Shown here one piece after another: positions 40,123 to 47,871 of a stretch of 64,000 bases of DNA. Location: positions 3,791,627-3,855,626 of the forward strand of contig OX638348.1 of the NCBI GenBank assembly GCA_951813085.1, written 5' to 3'. This stretch comes from an uncultured Opitutaceae bacterium (lineage in GTDB: Bacteria; Verrucomicrobiota; Verrucomicrobiia; Opitutales; Opitutaceae). Under the pieces are notes generated by a model. That model did no database searches. It worked only from the letters and a program-made list of their open reading frames with translations, and was not told the origin of the DNA. Position 1 is the stretch's first letter. The number at the start of each line of letters is the position of its first letter. A program made the position numbers and the translations under genes.

Positions 40123-40180
40123 TAATATTGGTATTTATCGGTTTAAATTAACTTCTTTTCATTTAATATCGGTATGTTAC
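40123..40180 (-). promoter_or_regulatory. AT-rich hipBA promoter region with TATCGGT repeats
   Basis: Very AT-rich leader just upstream of hipB. TATCGGT occurs at 40136-40142 and 40167-40173 (31 bases apart, about three helical turns), each in AT-rich context. These are candidate HipB operators by position only. Confidence 0.4.
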
Positions 40181-40933
40181 TTATTTATACTTAGCTTTTA
40201 GATAAAGTTCTCCGCAAAAGTCAACCCTAGAACCGACGATCCTCTATTCTGTGGGCTATTTGGAAGGCTGGAAGCGTTTAGCCGAGACGTTCCCCTTAAT
40301 GCACGTGAGAAAACTGGATCCCGATGTGGTCCGCTCCCATCCCGTAGAAGGTTAATATTGGTTGGGTTAAGCTGCTGAGATGGGTAGCGAGCGAGCGCTG
40401 ATCGTGTAGTCCTGCCGCCCATAGACAGTATATCCTACGTACCCCCCGGGAACGCCGAGCCCCAGCTCGGCAAATCACCCTAGCCAGTGGATAACCCTGC
40501 CTGGGCACATTGCATTGTCTGAATTTACAGGTAAGCCGGCATCATTGATCGGTACTACAACCACATCTCGACAAGGATGACGGCCCTGATCGCTGCCCCC
40601 TCCCTCATTCATGTTCACTCTTCAGAATATTACTTACGACGTTTGATCCCTTTTTGTCCTCCACTCTAACAATTCCCTGTTAGACCAATCAGCCATATAC
40701 CACACAATAAAGGTTCTTTCACCAAACGCGATTCTAAGATGCCTAAAGAAACGAACACCCGTAAGACCGAAAATAGAACACGCTAATTTCCAAATTTTGA
40801 ACCTGACAACCTACAGAGAGGCGCTCATCCCGTTCTCAAACGCCGTAGAAGACGACCTGGATGAGCAATTTGCCTCTGTTTCATTGACAGAAAGTTTGCT
40901 CAATCATGCACATATCATACAAATCACATTCAA
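40181..40933. other. Gene-free region with a GC-rich, possibly structured segment
   Basis: About 750 bases with no protein I can support. The part 40290-40500 is GC-rich between AT-rich flanks and on the minus strand contains a hairpin (GCCGAGC-TGGG-GCTCGGC, 40454-40471) and several G/C runs, suggestive of a non-coding RNA or a dead element. The rest shows nothing clear. Confidence 0.4.
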
Positions 40934-42121
40934 ATGCCGAAACGAATTCCAGCACCCGTTAAGCCAGAAGTTCTCGTTTGGGCCAGAACCTCGGCTCGAT
41001 TGAGCCTAGCTCAGGCAGCTCGGAAAATAAAATTAGCAGAAGAGCAGCTTGAGGCATGGGAAAATGGCAAGGTCAACCCAACGATACCGCAGCTTCGGAA
41101 ACTCGGTGAAGCGTACAAACGTCCTATCGCAGTTTTTTTCTTGTCAGAGCCTCCTAAAGACTTCTCACCACAAAAGGAATTTCGTCGTCTGCCAGGCAAG
41201 GCTCCTGGCTTCGAATCGCCAGAACTCGTTCAGGCAATTCGCAAAGCTTACTACCAGAGAGCGGCTGCGCTTGAATTGAGCGAAATCCTAAGCGCGTCAC
41301 CGCCCAGTATTGAGGAATCCGTCCATCCCACTTTAGATCAAGAGCAAGCAGGACAGTACATTCGCGAGTCCTTAGGCGTTAGTTGGGAAGATCAGGCTAG
41401 TTGGTCAAGACCCCATGCGGCTCTGGCTGCATGGCGCACAGCCATTGAATCAAAAGGTATACTCGTTTTTCAAACAGGCGATGCTCCTCTTGGAGAAATG
41501 CGAGGTACATGCATTCCTGATCAGCCTTTCCCCATCATCCTAGTTAACAGCAAGGACGCCCCACACGGTCGCGTATTCACGCTCATCCATGAATACGTCC
41601 ACGTGCTCTTACATGCAGCTGGACACAAAACGTCCAGAATGGAGGGGGTCCAATTTCCTGAAGATCAGTCCCTAGAAATCGCCGCAAACGCATTTGCGGC
41701 GGCAGCACTCCTTCCAAGGGACCCATTCCTTGAAGTTGCAGAGAACTATCCCGCTGCTGTCCATGGAGATGATTCCGCACTTCGACTCCTTTCGCAAAGA
41801 GTCAAAGTCAGCCCTGAAACCGTTTTGCGACGACTTGTCACGCTTCGAAAATCCCAACAGTCGACATACCGTCAAAAAAGAGAGTCTTGGGGCAACGAAG
41901 TCTGGTATGTCCAAGCAAGCAAAGGCGGACCCGGACCTATACCACAGCACGTCAAAGTGCTCGCTCGGGATGGTCGCGGATTTGCTCGAATGGTATTCGA
42001 TGCCTATGACAGACGTCTAATCTCAACGAGTGCCGCAAGCGATTATTTAGGGACCAAACCCAATCACTTTTCGAATATCAGGCAGGAGCTATCGATGACC
42101 TCCGGGGACAAGCGCGGATGA
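40934..42121 (+). CDS. XRE HTH plus ImmA/IrrE metalloprotease (antitoxin-like)
   Basis: Protein of 395 aa. An N-terminal HTH ('ARLSLAQAARKIKLAEEQLEAWENG') is followed by an IrrE/ImmA-type zinc protease domain with 'FTLIHEYVHVLLH' (HExxH) and a downstream glutamate ('EDQSLEIAANAFAAAALLP'). COG2856 proteins with an XRE domain are frequent antitoxin partners of PIN-like toxins, and the next gene is such a protein with a 4-base overlap. Related proteins cleave repressors (ImmA of ICEBs1) or DdrO (IrrE), so stress-triggered derepression is possible. Confidence 0.9.
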   Translation: MPKRIPAPVKPEVLVWARTSARLSLAQAARKIKLAEEQLEAWENGKVNPTIPQLRKLGEAYKRPIAVFFLSEPPKDFSPQKEFRRLPGKAPGFESPELVQAIRKAYYQRAAALELSEILSASPPSIEESVHPTLDQEQAGQYIRESLGVSWEDQASWSRPHAALAAWRTAIESKGILVFQTGDAPLGEMRGTCIPDQPFPIILVNSKDAPHGRVFTLIHEYVHVLLHAAGHKTSRMEGVQFPEDQSLEIAANAFAAAALLPRDPFLEVAENYPAAVHGDDSALRLLSQRVKVSPETVLRRLVTLRKSQQSTYRQKRESWGNEVWYVQASKGGPGPIPQHVKVLARDGRGFARMVFDAYDRRLISTSAASDYLGTKPNHFSNIRQELSMTSGDKRG

Positions 42122-42579
42122 AATATTGCATTGATACAAGTGCTTGGATGGACGGTTGGGTTCGTGACTACCCACAAGACGTCTTCCCATCCCTCTGGAC
42201 TAAACTCGATGAACACGTGGAGGATGGAGCGATCGTCTCAAGCGAAGAAGTCTATATCGAAATAGCTAAAAAGGAAGACGGACTCCACCAATGGATAAAA
42301 GATAGAAAGAAAATGCTCATCCCTATCGAACGCGAAATCCAAGAAATCGTTTTCGATCTGTTGGCAACGTATCCAAGGCTTGTAGATACAAAGCGCAACA
42401 GATCACAAGCGGACCCATTCGTAATAGCCACGGCAGCACATCTCGAAACAGCTGTCGTAACGGGTGAGCAACCATCAAACAATCTCACCCGGCCAAAGAT
42501 ACCTGATGTTTGCAACGAGAGGGAGATTCCCTGTATTTCATTCTTAGAGATGCTTCGAGAGATCGGTTGTAAGTTCTAA
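42118..42579 (+). CDS. DUF4411 PIN-like putative toxin
   Basis: Protein of 153 aa: 'YCIDTSAWMDGWVRDYP' (first PIN Asp), 'AIVSSEEVYIEIAKKED' (Glu) and 'NRSQADPFVIATAAHLE' (third acidic site), the pattern of DUF4411, a PIN-fold ribonuclease-like family. ATGA overlap with the XRE-ImmA gene marks a two-gene toxin-antitoxin operon. Confidence 0.87.
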   Translation: MKYCIDTSAWMDGWVRDYPQDVFPSLWTKLDEHVEDGAIVSSEEVYIEIAKKEDGLHQWIKDRKKMLIPIEREIQEIVFDLLATYPRLVDTKRNRSQADPFVIATAAHLETAVVTGEQPSNNLTRPKIPDVCNEREIPCISFLEMLREIGCKF

Positions 42580-42767
42580 CTAATACATGAAAAAAACCGA
42601 AACCCAATTCGACTGACAGTCAAAGGGAGAGGCGAAGGGGTTATGTGTCAATTCAGCGGTTCCAAGGGCACGACGGAGTTCAAGCGGTCAGTCATTACCG
42701 TTCCGGGAGGTGGCAAGCAACCCCTTGTAATCGGTTTTCAACTACCGAGCTAATTACAGCAACCTAT

Positions 42768-43460
42768 TCACTCGATTCCCTTGTAGAGCTTAAGCCAATC
42801 GATCTGGATCGTCCCGAAGTCCTGTCCCTTGAAATCGATCTGCTGCACTTCCACATCGTTTTGCAGCGTGATCAGCTCGTCTTTTATGATTTCTTTGCGA
42901 CCGTTTACTTCGATTGCTATGACGCCCTCTTTGATTTCCAAGGCGAGATCGTTCCATTGGTTGAACGGAAAAAAGTCCCCCTCGATAACGAACTTCTTCT
43001 TTTTCTGCAGCGTCAGCGTTGTTTTCCCTTCCCGAAATATGAAGGAGCTCACATGGTGGCCTAAATCCAGCAACGAACCTCGGTCCCTGCCTTTCTTAAA
43101 TGTCTCGTCATAGCGCACACGCATCTGGATGGCGAAGGCTCGCGGCACCGGCTTCAGGAAGATCACCGTACGCGTACCGCCGTGACCATCCCCCGTTGCC
43201 TGGATCCTCTTTTGAAATTCCTCCGTCGCCAACCCTCCTACCAGGATGCCGTCTACCACATTCCACTGCGTTTCCTGACGAATCGTCCACTGCTCCGGCA
43301 TATCGTGCGGCCCGTCGTTATCAAACGGATCGTCATAGATCAGTTCGACCGTACGAAAGAGCTCTGATTGGTACTCCCCGGCGTGTGATACGTTCTGTGA
43401 ATACAAACCGAACAGTGAACAGGCAATGACGGCAATGACGTTTGGATGGGGTCGACTCAT
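42768..43460 (-). CDS. Secreted concanavalin-like (DUF1080-type) protein
   Basis: About 230 aa from ATG 43460 (a TTG at 43478 is less likely). Signal peptide 'VIAVIACSLFGLYSQNVSHA'. The mature part reads like a beta-sandwich of the 3-keto-disaccharide hydrolase/DUF1080 type: 'YDDPFDNDGPHDMPEQWTIR', 'WNVVDGILVGG', 'FAIQMRVRYDETF' and 'FNQWNDLALEIKEG'. Such proteins are very common in PVC bacteria and act on sugars. A possible stranded genomic gene in the island. Confidence 0.75.
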   Translation of the reverse strand: MSRPHPNVIAVIACSLFGLYSQNVSHAGEYQSELFRTVELIYDDPFDNDGPHDMPEQWTIRQETQWNVVDGILVGGLATEEFQKRIQATGDGHGGTRTVIFLKPVPRAFAIQMRVRYDETFKKGRDRGSLLDLGHHVSSFIFREGKTTLTLQKKKKFVIEGDFFPFNQWNDLALEIKEGVIAIEVNGRKEIIKDELITLQNDVEVQQIDFKGQDFGTIQIDWLKLYKGIE

Positions 43461-43697
43461 GTTAAAAGGGTTGGTCAATATTTGATCGAGTTCATTGGCT
43501 CCTCATTACCTGGAGGCACTCGCAAAAAGCTTCGCCACTCCCTCAACCTAAAAGCAAACGTCACTCCGACAATTTGATACCTTTCATCTTTACGGTGTCC
43601 AACTCAAAAAAGTCGTTGACTAGCTTTGACACCACTGGCCCTATCAAAACTGAGCCCTCGCATCTTTTTGGCATATACGAACCAACCAATGCAGATA

Positions 43698-43882
43698 CTA
43701 GGTCTCCTGTGTGTTTGCAGAATTGGCTCGCAGGATTATCTGGTCTCGCATTATCGAGATAGTCGACTCAATGCTTAGCGAACCAATCTCGACAAATCGT
43801 TCTATAGATATTTCGTAATTCGGATCGCCCGTTGTTTCATTTTCACTACCGAAATCTTGAATATTATTGAGAAGAACCTCGT
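43698..43882 (-). pseudogene. 3' fragment of a gene truncated by the IS3 element
   Basis: On the minus strand the DNA next to the IS left end reads as about 60 codons of ordinary protein to a stop at 43698 ('EVLLNNIQDFGSENETTG', 'SIERFVEIGSLSIESTIS'). The frame enters from within the IS, so the 5' part was cut off. No family recognised. A possible 5' piece ('NLTIDGRKEAQKITIIDTER') lies beyond the other IS end around 45130-45200 on the same strand. Confidence 0.5.
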
Positions 43883-43950
43883 TGGGACCCCGCGAACTAG
43901 CCCACTTTTGATGAGGTGATTTTCGTCGATCAACGAAAGGGAAATCATCG

Positions 43951-44217
43951 ATGGAAAAGACAAGACGCGCGACCGAGCAGATAATCCGCATACTGAGGGA
44001 GGCCGACACGGGGCTTCGGACCGAGGGGATCTGCCGCAGGCGCAGCATCAGCTCCCAGAGCTTCTATCGCTGGAAGAGCAAGTACGGAGGCATGGATCTG
44101 AAGGAGGTTCAGCGTCTTCGCGACCTAGAGAAGGAGAACACCGAGCTCAAGAAGCTGCTTGCCGACCAGCTGCTCAAGGCCAAGGCTTTGGAGATCGCGC
44201 TGGAAGAAAACCTCTGA
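43951..44217 (+). CDS. IS3-family transposase OrfA
   Basis: Protein of 88 aa with HTH ('QIIRILREADTGLRTEGICRR', 'SISSQSFYRWKSKYGGMD') and a leucine-zipper-like C-terminus ('RLRDLEKENTELKKLLADQL'), the standard OrfA of IS3/IS407-like elements. It binds the IS ends. OrfB follows in the -1 frame, as usual for this family's programmed frameshifting. Confidence 0.9.
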   Translation: MEKTRRATEQIIRILREADTGLRTEGICRRRSISSQSFYRWKSKYGGMDLKEVQRLRDLEKENTELKKLLADQLLKAKALEIALEENL

Positions 44218-45053
44218 GCCCGGAGCGGCAGCGCGGGGTTGCGGCGAAGGTCCAGTCCGCGCTGTCGCGTTCCGGGAGAGCCGCGTGCCGGTGGCTGGGG
44301 ATCAGCCGCTCGACGCTCCGCTACCTTCCGAAGCCCAAGCCCGAGGGGAAGCGCTTGCTGGAGCCGGAGATCGTCCGCCTTCCGGGGGAGCATCCGACGC
44401 TTGGATACCGCGCAAGAGGCTGGTCCAGCGCGTCCGCCGGGAGGAGGGGCTGCAGGTTCCGCCTCGCCGCCCTCGCAGGCGGCGGCAGGGGCTCTGCGCG
44501 GGGCTTCCGCGGAAGGCGCTTCGCCGCAACCGCGTCCGGGCCTGGGGCCTCGTCTCGGACTACGCCCAGCGGGGAGGCAAGCTGCGGGCCTTCGACCTGA
44601 TAGGCGAATGCGCTCGCCAGCGCCATTGCATCCATGCCGACCGGGCGATCAAGGCCTCCGACGCGCTGGCCCTGCTGCAGGAGGCGATCCGCGAGCATGG
44701 GGCTCCCGGAATGCATCCGCTCGGGCAACGGGCCCGAGCTCATCGCCAAGGCCATCCAGGGCTGGCTTGCCGAGAACGGGATCGAGGCTCTATGCATCGA
44801 TCCGGGCCGCCCCTGGCGGAACGGGTACGCCGAAAGCTTCAACGGCCGCTTCCGCGAGGAACGCCTCGACCGCGAGCTGATCCGCACGCTGAGCGAATCG
44901 CGCGTGATCTTCGCGGACTGGAAGGACTGCTGCAGCAATCATAGGCCCCATGGATCGAGGCTTGCTAACGCCCAGCGAGTTTGCCACAAGGCAAATCCAG
45001 CCTGCCTGCGGCTCCGACCGCCCTTCGGGCGATCTCCACCCCAGGCAGCTTAA
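44218..45053 (+). pseudogene. IS3-family transposase OrfB, two frameshifts, catalytic Asp lost
   Basis: Recognisable pieces in three frames: 'RGVAAKVQSALSRSGRAACR' to 'LPGEHPTLGYRAR' (start), 'LVQRVRREEGLQVPPRRPRR' to 'LQEAIREHGAPG' (middle) and 'IRSGNGPELIAKAIQGWL' to 'NGYAESFNGRFREERLDREL' (end). Frames change near 44420 and 44715. Positions normally Asp in the DDE domain read Gly: W-G-L for W-D-F, L-I-G-E for L-I-D-E and S-G-N-G for S-D-N-G. It cannot be an active integrase. Confidence 0.88.
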
Positions 45054-45380
45054 ACCCAAGCCCAACAGCAAGAAACCCGTCGAGAATCTCTCATTCAAAC
45101 CGGGCTAAACTGCGGGGTCCAACCAAAGTCACAAAGATCGCATCGTTCAGTATCTATTATAGTGATTTTTTGTGCCTCTTTGCGGCCATCAATAGTTAAG
45201 TTGACGTGTATGCGCTAAGCGGGAGAGCAACGTGTCTCGGCGCATTGAAAAGTAGACGGATGTGAAACGCATTTGGTTAGGAGATCCTTCAAACATTGCG
45301 ACTGCGCGACCAGCCGCTCTGGCGTATCCATGCTTCCCCAACGTCTAGCCGCCAACAACGAGGCAATCATCTCCATAGAT

Positions 45381-46016
45381 TTATGTCCCTTTAGATTCCT
45401 TGTAGGAATCAACCGCCTGTAAAAACCCAACTACCTCCGCAACGAGAAGTCCGTCCTGAAACACATCGCCATCACGGGGTATGAACTTGAAATGCCACTT
45501 AGTGCTCTGGTTCGGCTCATACGTACTCGCTATCGAGTCCAAGAGCTCTCGATCAACGGAGAAGCCGACCTGCTCATTGTAACTGCAGACCGACGACGTA
45601 TGGCCTGGACAGTCAAAGCTGTGAGCAAGCGGAGCCTTGAGCAACTTGGCATCAACGGACTTCGGACCATCGGGAGCCTCATAGCTAGCCTTGCGGTAGA
45701 AACGCCAGTCGCTTGCTTGGTAGTAAATCGATTGATACACCTGATAGGTTACGTTTCCTGTCTTCTTATCGATAATCGCCCTAAGAAAATTGTCGTCCAT
45801 CACAAAAGGGAGCAGAGCTAGTTTCCGTTGGTATCCACTCCTTGTCGTTATCATCGCCGTGACTTTTTGATCGCCATCCTCTAGAACCGCTGTGCGCTTG
45901 AAATGTTCTGGAGTCAGGGCCAATGCGTTCTGCGTCCGCTGTTCAGTGGTCACGCATCCAGACAAAGCAATCAACGCTGCCAGAGAGACTAGAATTTTGA
46001 CGCCGGAGCAGTTCAC
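45381..46016 (-). CDS. Hypothetical lipoprotein
   Basis: Protein of 211 aa with lipobox 'AALIALSGC'. Starts at GTG 46016; no ATG lies before the signal sequence. The mature part contains 'VTAMITTRSGYQRKLALLPF', 'VYQSIYYQASDWRFYRKASY' and a final 'KWHFKFIPRDGDVFQDGLLV', a mixed alpha/beta protein with two Cys ('DCPGHTSSVC'). No family recognised. It lies between the IS3 copy and a VapBC module. Confidence 0.65.
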   Translation of the reverse strand: MNCSGVKILVSLAALIALSGCVTTEQRTQNALALTPEHFKRTAVLEDGDQKVTAMITTRSGYQRKLALLPFVMDDNFLRAIIDKKTGNVTYQVYQSIYYQASDWRFYRKASYEAPDGPKSVDAKLLKAPLAHSFDCPGHTSSVCSYNEQVGFSVDRELLDSIASTYEPNQSTKWHFKFIPRDGDVFQDGLLVAEVVGFLQAVDSYKESKGT

Positions 46017-46115
46017 TGCTTCAAGCTATAAGCGACCCAATCGCACGCTCTCAAGATTAAAAACGCAGCCCCTTGCGGGCTGGCGCTTCCGGCAGACCCA
46101 GTGATACTTACAGAA

Positions 46116-46505
46116 CTACAAATCTCGCACACTTAATCCCTCGATAGACTGAAAATGGGAATCCAATGTCAAGAGATCCGCCCCTTCGGCCAAGGCATGA
46201 GCCGCAATCCACACATCGTTGGAAGGTATAGGACGGCCCTTCTTTCGCAACTGCTGCATCACTAGGGCATATCGCTCGCAAACCGTCTCATCCACCGATT
46301 TGAAAGAAACATACGGGGAGCTTAGGAATTCTTGAAGTTGCTGTCTGTTTTCACTCATCCGACTACCCATCCGGAAGCCATAAAGTAGCTCACCCAATAC
46401 CGTCGCGGGAACAAAAAGCTGCTCCGCCGAACGCACAGCAAACGCAACGTTTGAGTCCCCTCGCATCAATGCTGAATAGGCGGTCGTATCCAAAACCAAC
46501 TTCAT
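46116..46505 (-). CDS. vapC: VapC-type PIN toxin
   Basis: About 129 aa from ATG 46505; the ATG overlaps the antitoxin's TGA (ATGA). PIN ribonuclease fold: 'LVLDTTAYSALMRGD' (Asp), 'ATVLGELLYGFRMG' (Glu), 'IPSNDVWIAAHALAEGADLLTLD' (Asp pair). VapC toxins cut tRNA or rRNA to halt translation. Metal-binding residues intact. Confidence 0.92.
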   Translation of the reverse strand: MKLVLDTTAYSALMRGDSNVAFAVRSAEQLFVPATVLGELLYGFRMGSRMSENRQQLQEFLSSPYVSFKSVDETVCERYALVMQQLRKKGRPIPSNDVWIAAHALAEGADLLTLDSHFQSIEGLSVRDL

Positions 46506-46765
46506 CGCCACAATTCTTCATCCACCGATTCAAACGCTTCCTCGATACGCTTATCGAATTCCTCGGACTCAGACCTATCCCAAGTGCCGATAAAGGAATC
46601 CAGGCCGCCCCCAATTCCTCTAGGTTTAGATTCATCGCCCAATCCAGCTCCTTGCTTCATTAAGTGAACCGCCGCCTTGTTCATGGACCACCCTCGAGCC
46701 TTTGCCAACGTTCTGATTCTACGCTCCAGCTCTTGCGGGAAATTACGAATCGTCATTTGAGTCAT
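46502..46765 (-). CDS. vapB: VapB/FitA-like ribbon-helix-helix antitoxin
   Basis: Protein of 87 aa. 'MTQMTIRNFPQELERRIRTLA' then 'KARGWSMNKAAVHLMKQGAG' is a ribbon-helix-helix DNA-binding domain. The acidic C-terminus ('DRSESEEFDKRIEEAFESVD') would wrap the PIN toxin. Typical antitoxin-toxin order. Confidence 0.88.
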   Translation of the reverse strand: MTQMTIRNFPQELERRIRTLAKARGWSMNKAAVHLMKQGAGLGDESKPRGIGGGLDSFIGTWDRSESEEFDKRIEEAFESVDEELWR

Positions 46766-46952
46766 AATGACTTAAAAAGCGCCTCACAATGCGGATTGTC
46801 AATTGAAATTGTCGCTCCGGAATGGGATGTGACCTAGGTACTGTTGGAAAGAGAGCGACCCATTGCGGATGCATCAGGAAAGCCTCCAACAGAATATTGG
46901 ATGATCCACAGAAAAATCTAGACAATCTAGACAAAACAGGAAGACTCCCAAT

Positions 46953-47351
46953 ATGGGCTGGAAACTAGCAGAGGCGAAAAACAAGTTCTCCGAACTTATC
47001 AACAAAGCCTTACAAGAAGGGCCTCAACGCGTACGACGCAGGAAGGATACAGTATTTGAAGAGCTATTTTTTTGGGCTTTAAAAGTTGACGTTTACCAGT
47101 GAATATGCTTCAGTGGGATTTGAAAATGAATACAAGAACTAACCATAAAAATGAATACAAGAACTAACCATAAAAATGAATTAACAAGAACTAACCATAA
47201 AAATGAATTAACAAGAACTAACCATAAAAATGAATTAACAAGAACTAACCATAAAAATGAATTTAAGGAATTTCTCAAAAGGAAGGGTCCGACGCTTACA
47301 GGTCTCGAGCTTGAACGCGACAAATCGGCAATGCGGGATGTCTCGCTGTGA
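46953..47351 (+). pseudogene. Phd/YefM-type antitoxin gene interrupted by a tandem-repeat array
   Basis: The N-terminal half is clear: 'MGWKLAEAKNKFSELINKAL' and 'QRVRRRKDTV' from ATG 46953, then unrelated codons to a stop at 47100-47102. The C-terminal toxin-binding part resumes as 'KEFLKRKGPTLTGLELERDK' and 'SAMRDVSL', ending at 47351 with a GTGA overlap onto the PIN toxin. Between them are ~70 bases of AT-rich DNA and 5.4 copies of a 25/27-bp repeat; the middle of the antitoxin is lost. The last repeats are open in the frame of the C-terminal part, so a 66-aa hybrid starting at ATG 47151 could be made. Confidence 0.8.
47123..47264 (+). repeat. Tandem repeat, 5.4 copies of a 25/27-bp unit
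   Basis: Units at 47123-47146 (24), 47147-47171 (25), 47172-47198, 47199-47225 and 47226-47252 (27 each), then a partial unit. Consensus AAAAATGAATTAACAAGAAC + TAACCAT. The 27-bp form encodes NELTRTNHK in frame; the 25-bp form lacks two bases. Confidence 0.95.
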
Positions 47352-47770
47352 GAGTGCTCCTTGATACCTGCGCTGTTTCGGAGCTTAGAAACCCGAAACC
47401 GGAAAAGGCGGTCGTTGAAGCGATCGAAGGTATACCCAACGAAAGCCTATTCTTGAGCGTTATCACAATTGGAGAGATCGTGAAGGGCATCGAATTGCTG
47501 AACGACAGCAAATGCAGGCGAAAGCTCCAGGGATGGCTCCTCGAACTTGAGCGCTACTATGACGGTCGAATTCTTGCAGTTGACGCAGAAACCTCCCGCA
47601 TCTGGGGTGAGCTAACCGCCAAAGCGCAGCAAGCTGGTACAACTATTGGAGTATCCGACGGACTTATTGCCGCCACCGCTAGGCGAAACGGACTGCACGT
47701 TATGACTCGCAACAAAGTCGACTTCGAGGCTAGCGGAGCCTTGCCTCTAAATCCTTGGGCTAAGTCCTGA
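47348..47770 (+). CDS. vapC: VapC/FitB-type PIN toxin
   Basis: Protein of 140 aa from GTG 47348. PIN domain: 'VLLDTCAVSELRNPKPEKAV' (Asp, Glu), 'LSVITIGEIVKGIELL' (Glu), 'IGVSDGLIAATARRNGLHVMT' (Asp) and 'RNKVDFEASG' (Asp/Asn). All acidic residues are intact although the cognate Phd-type antitoxin gene is interrupted. Either the hybrid antitoxin still works, another antitoxin covers it, or expression is off. Confidence 0.9.
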   Translation: MRVLLDTCAVSELRNPKPEKAVVEAIEGIPNESLFLSVITIGEIVKGIELLNDSKCRRKLQGWLLELERYYDGRILAVDAETSRIWGELTAKAQQAGTTIGVSDGLIAATARRNGLHVMTRNKVDFEASGALPLNPWAKS

Positions 47771-47871
47771 TTAGGTTAGAAGCATACGCGCGGTTTATAT
47801 CGCCTTATACCAACAAGGTTTGATGCCAACCTTCGAAAACGGACTGAAAGGTCAAAAAAGGGGTCGGTCAA

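Larger units (their letters stand above)
43883..45123 (+). mobile_element. IS3-family insertion sequence, degenerate full-length copy
   Basis: About 1240 bp. The left end (TTGGGACCCCGCGAACTAGCCC) and right end, read in reverse (TTGGACCCCGCAGTTTAGCC), form imperfect inverted repeats. orfA is intact; orfB carries two frameshifts and has lost catalytic Asp residues. Three partial copies of the same left end recur at 60-61.5 kb. I could not identify a 3-bp target duplication. Confidence 0.85.

Noticed and set aside
40296..40508. 70-codon minus-strand frame in the GC-rich block
   Set aside because: Composition is Arg/Ser/Leu-rich as in random GC-rich frames, GTG start without ribosome site, no recognisable motif.
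41694..42020. Second protein inside the ImmA/IrrE gene
   Set aside because: Antisense or frame shadow of a well-supported gene with no motif.
42640..42760. Short frame reading like a HicA C-terminus (QFSGSKGTTEF...SVITVPGGGK)
   Set aside because: Only a weak resemblance, no HicA start or catalytic His, and no HicB neighbour.
44239..44880. Long alternative-frame ORFs across IS3 orfB
   Set aside because: GC-rich shadow frames; the true transposase motifs lie in the other frames.
47123..47264. CRISPR array
   Set aside because: Units are head-to-tail with no unique spacers and no cas genes nearby; it is a plain tandem repeat.
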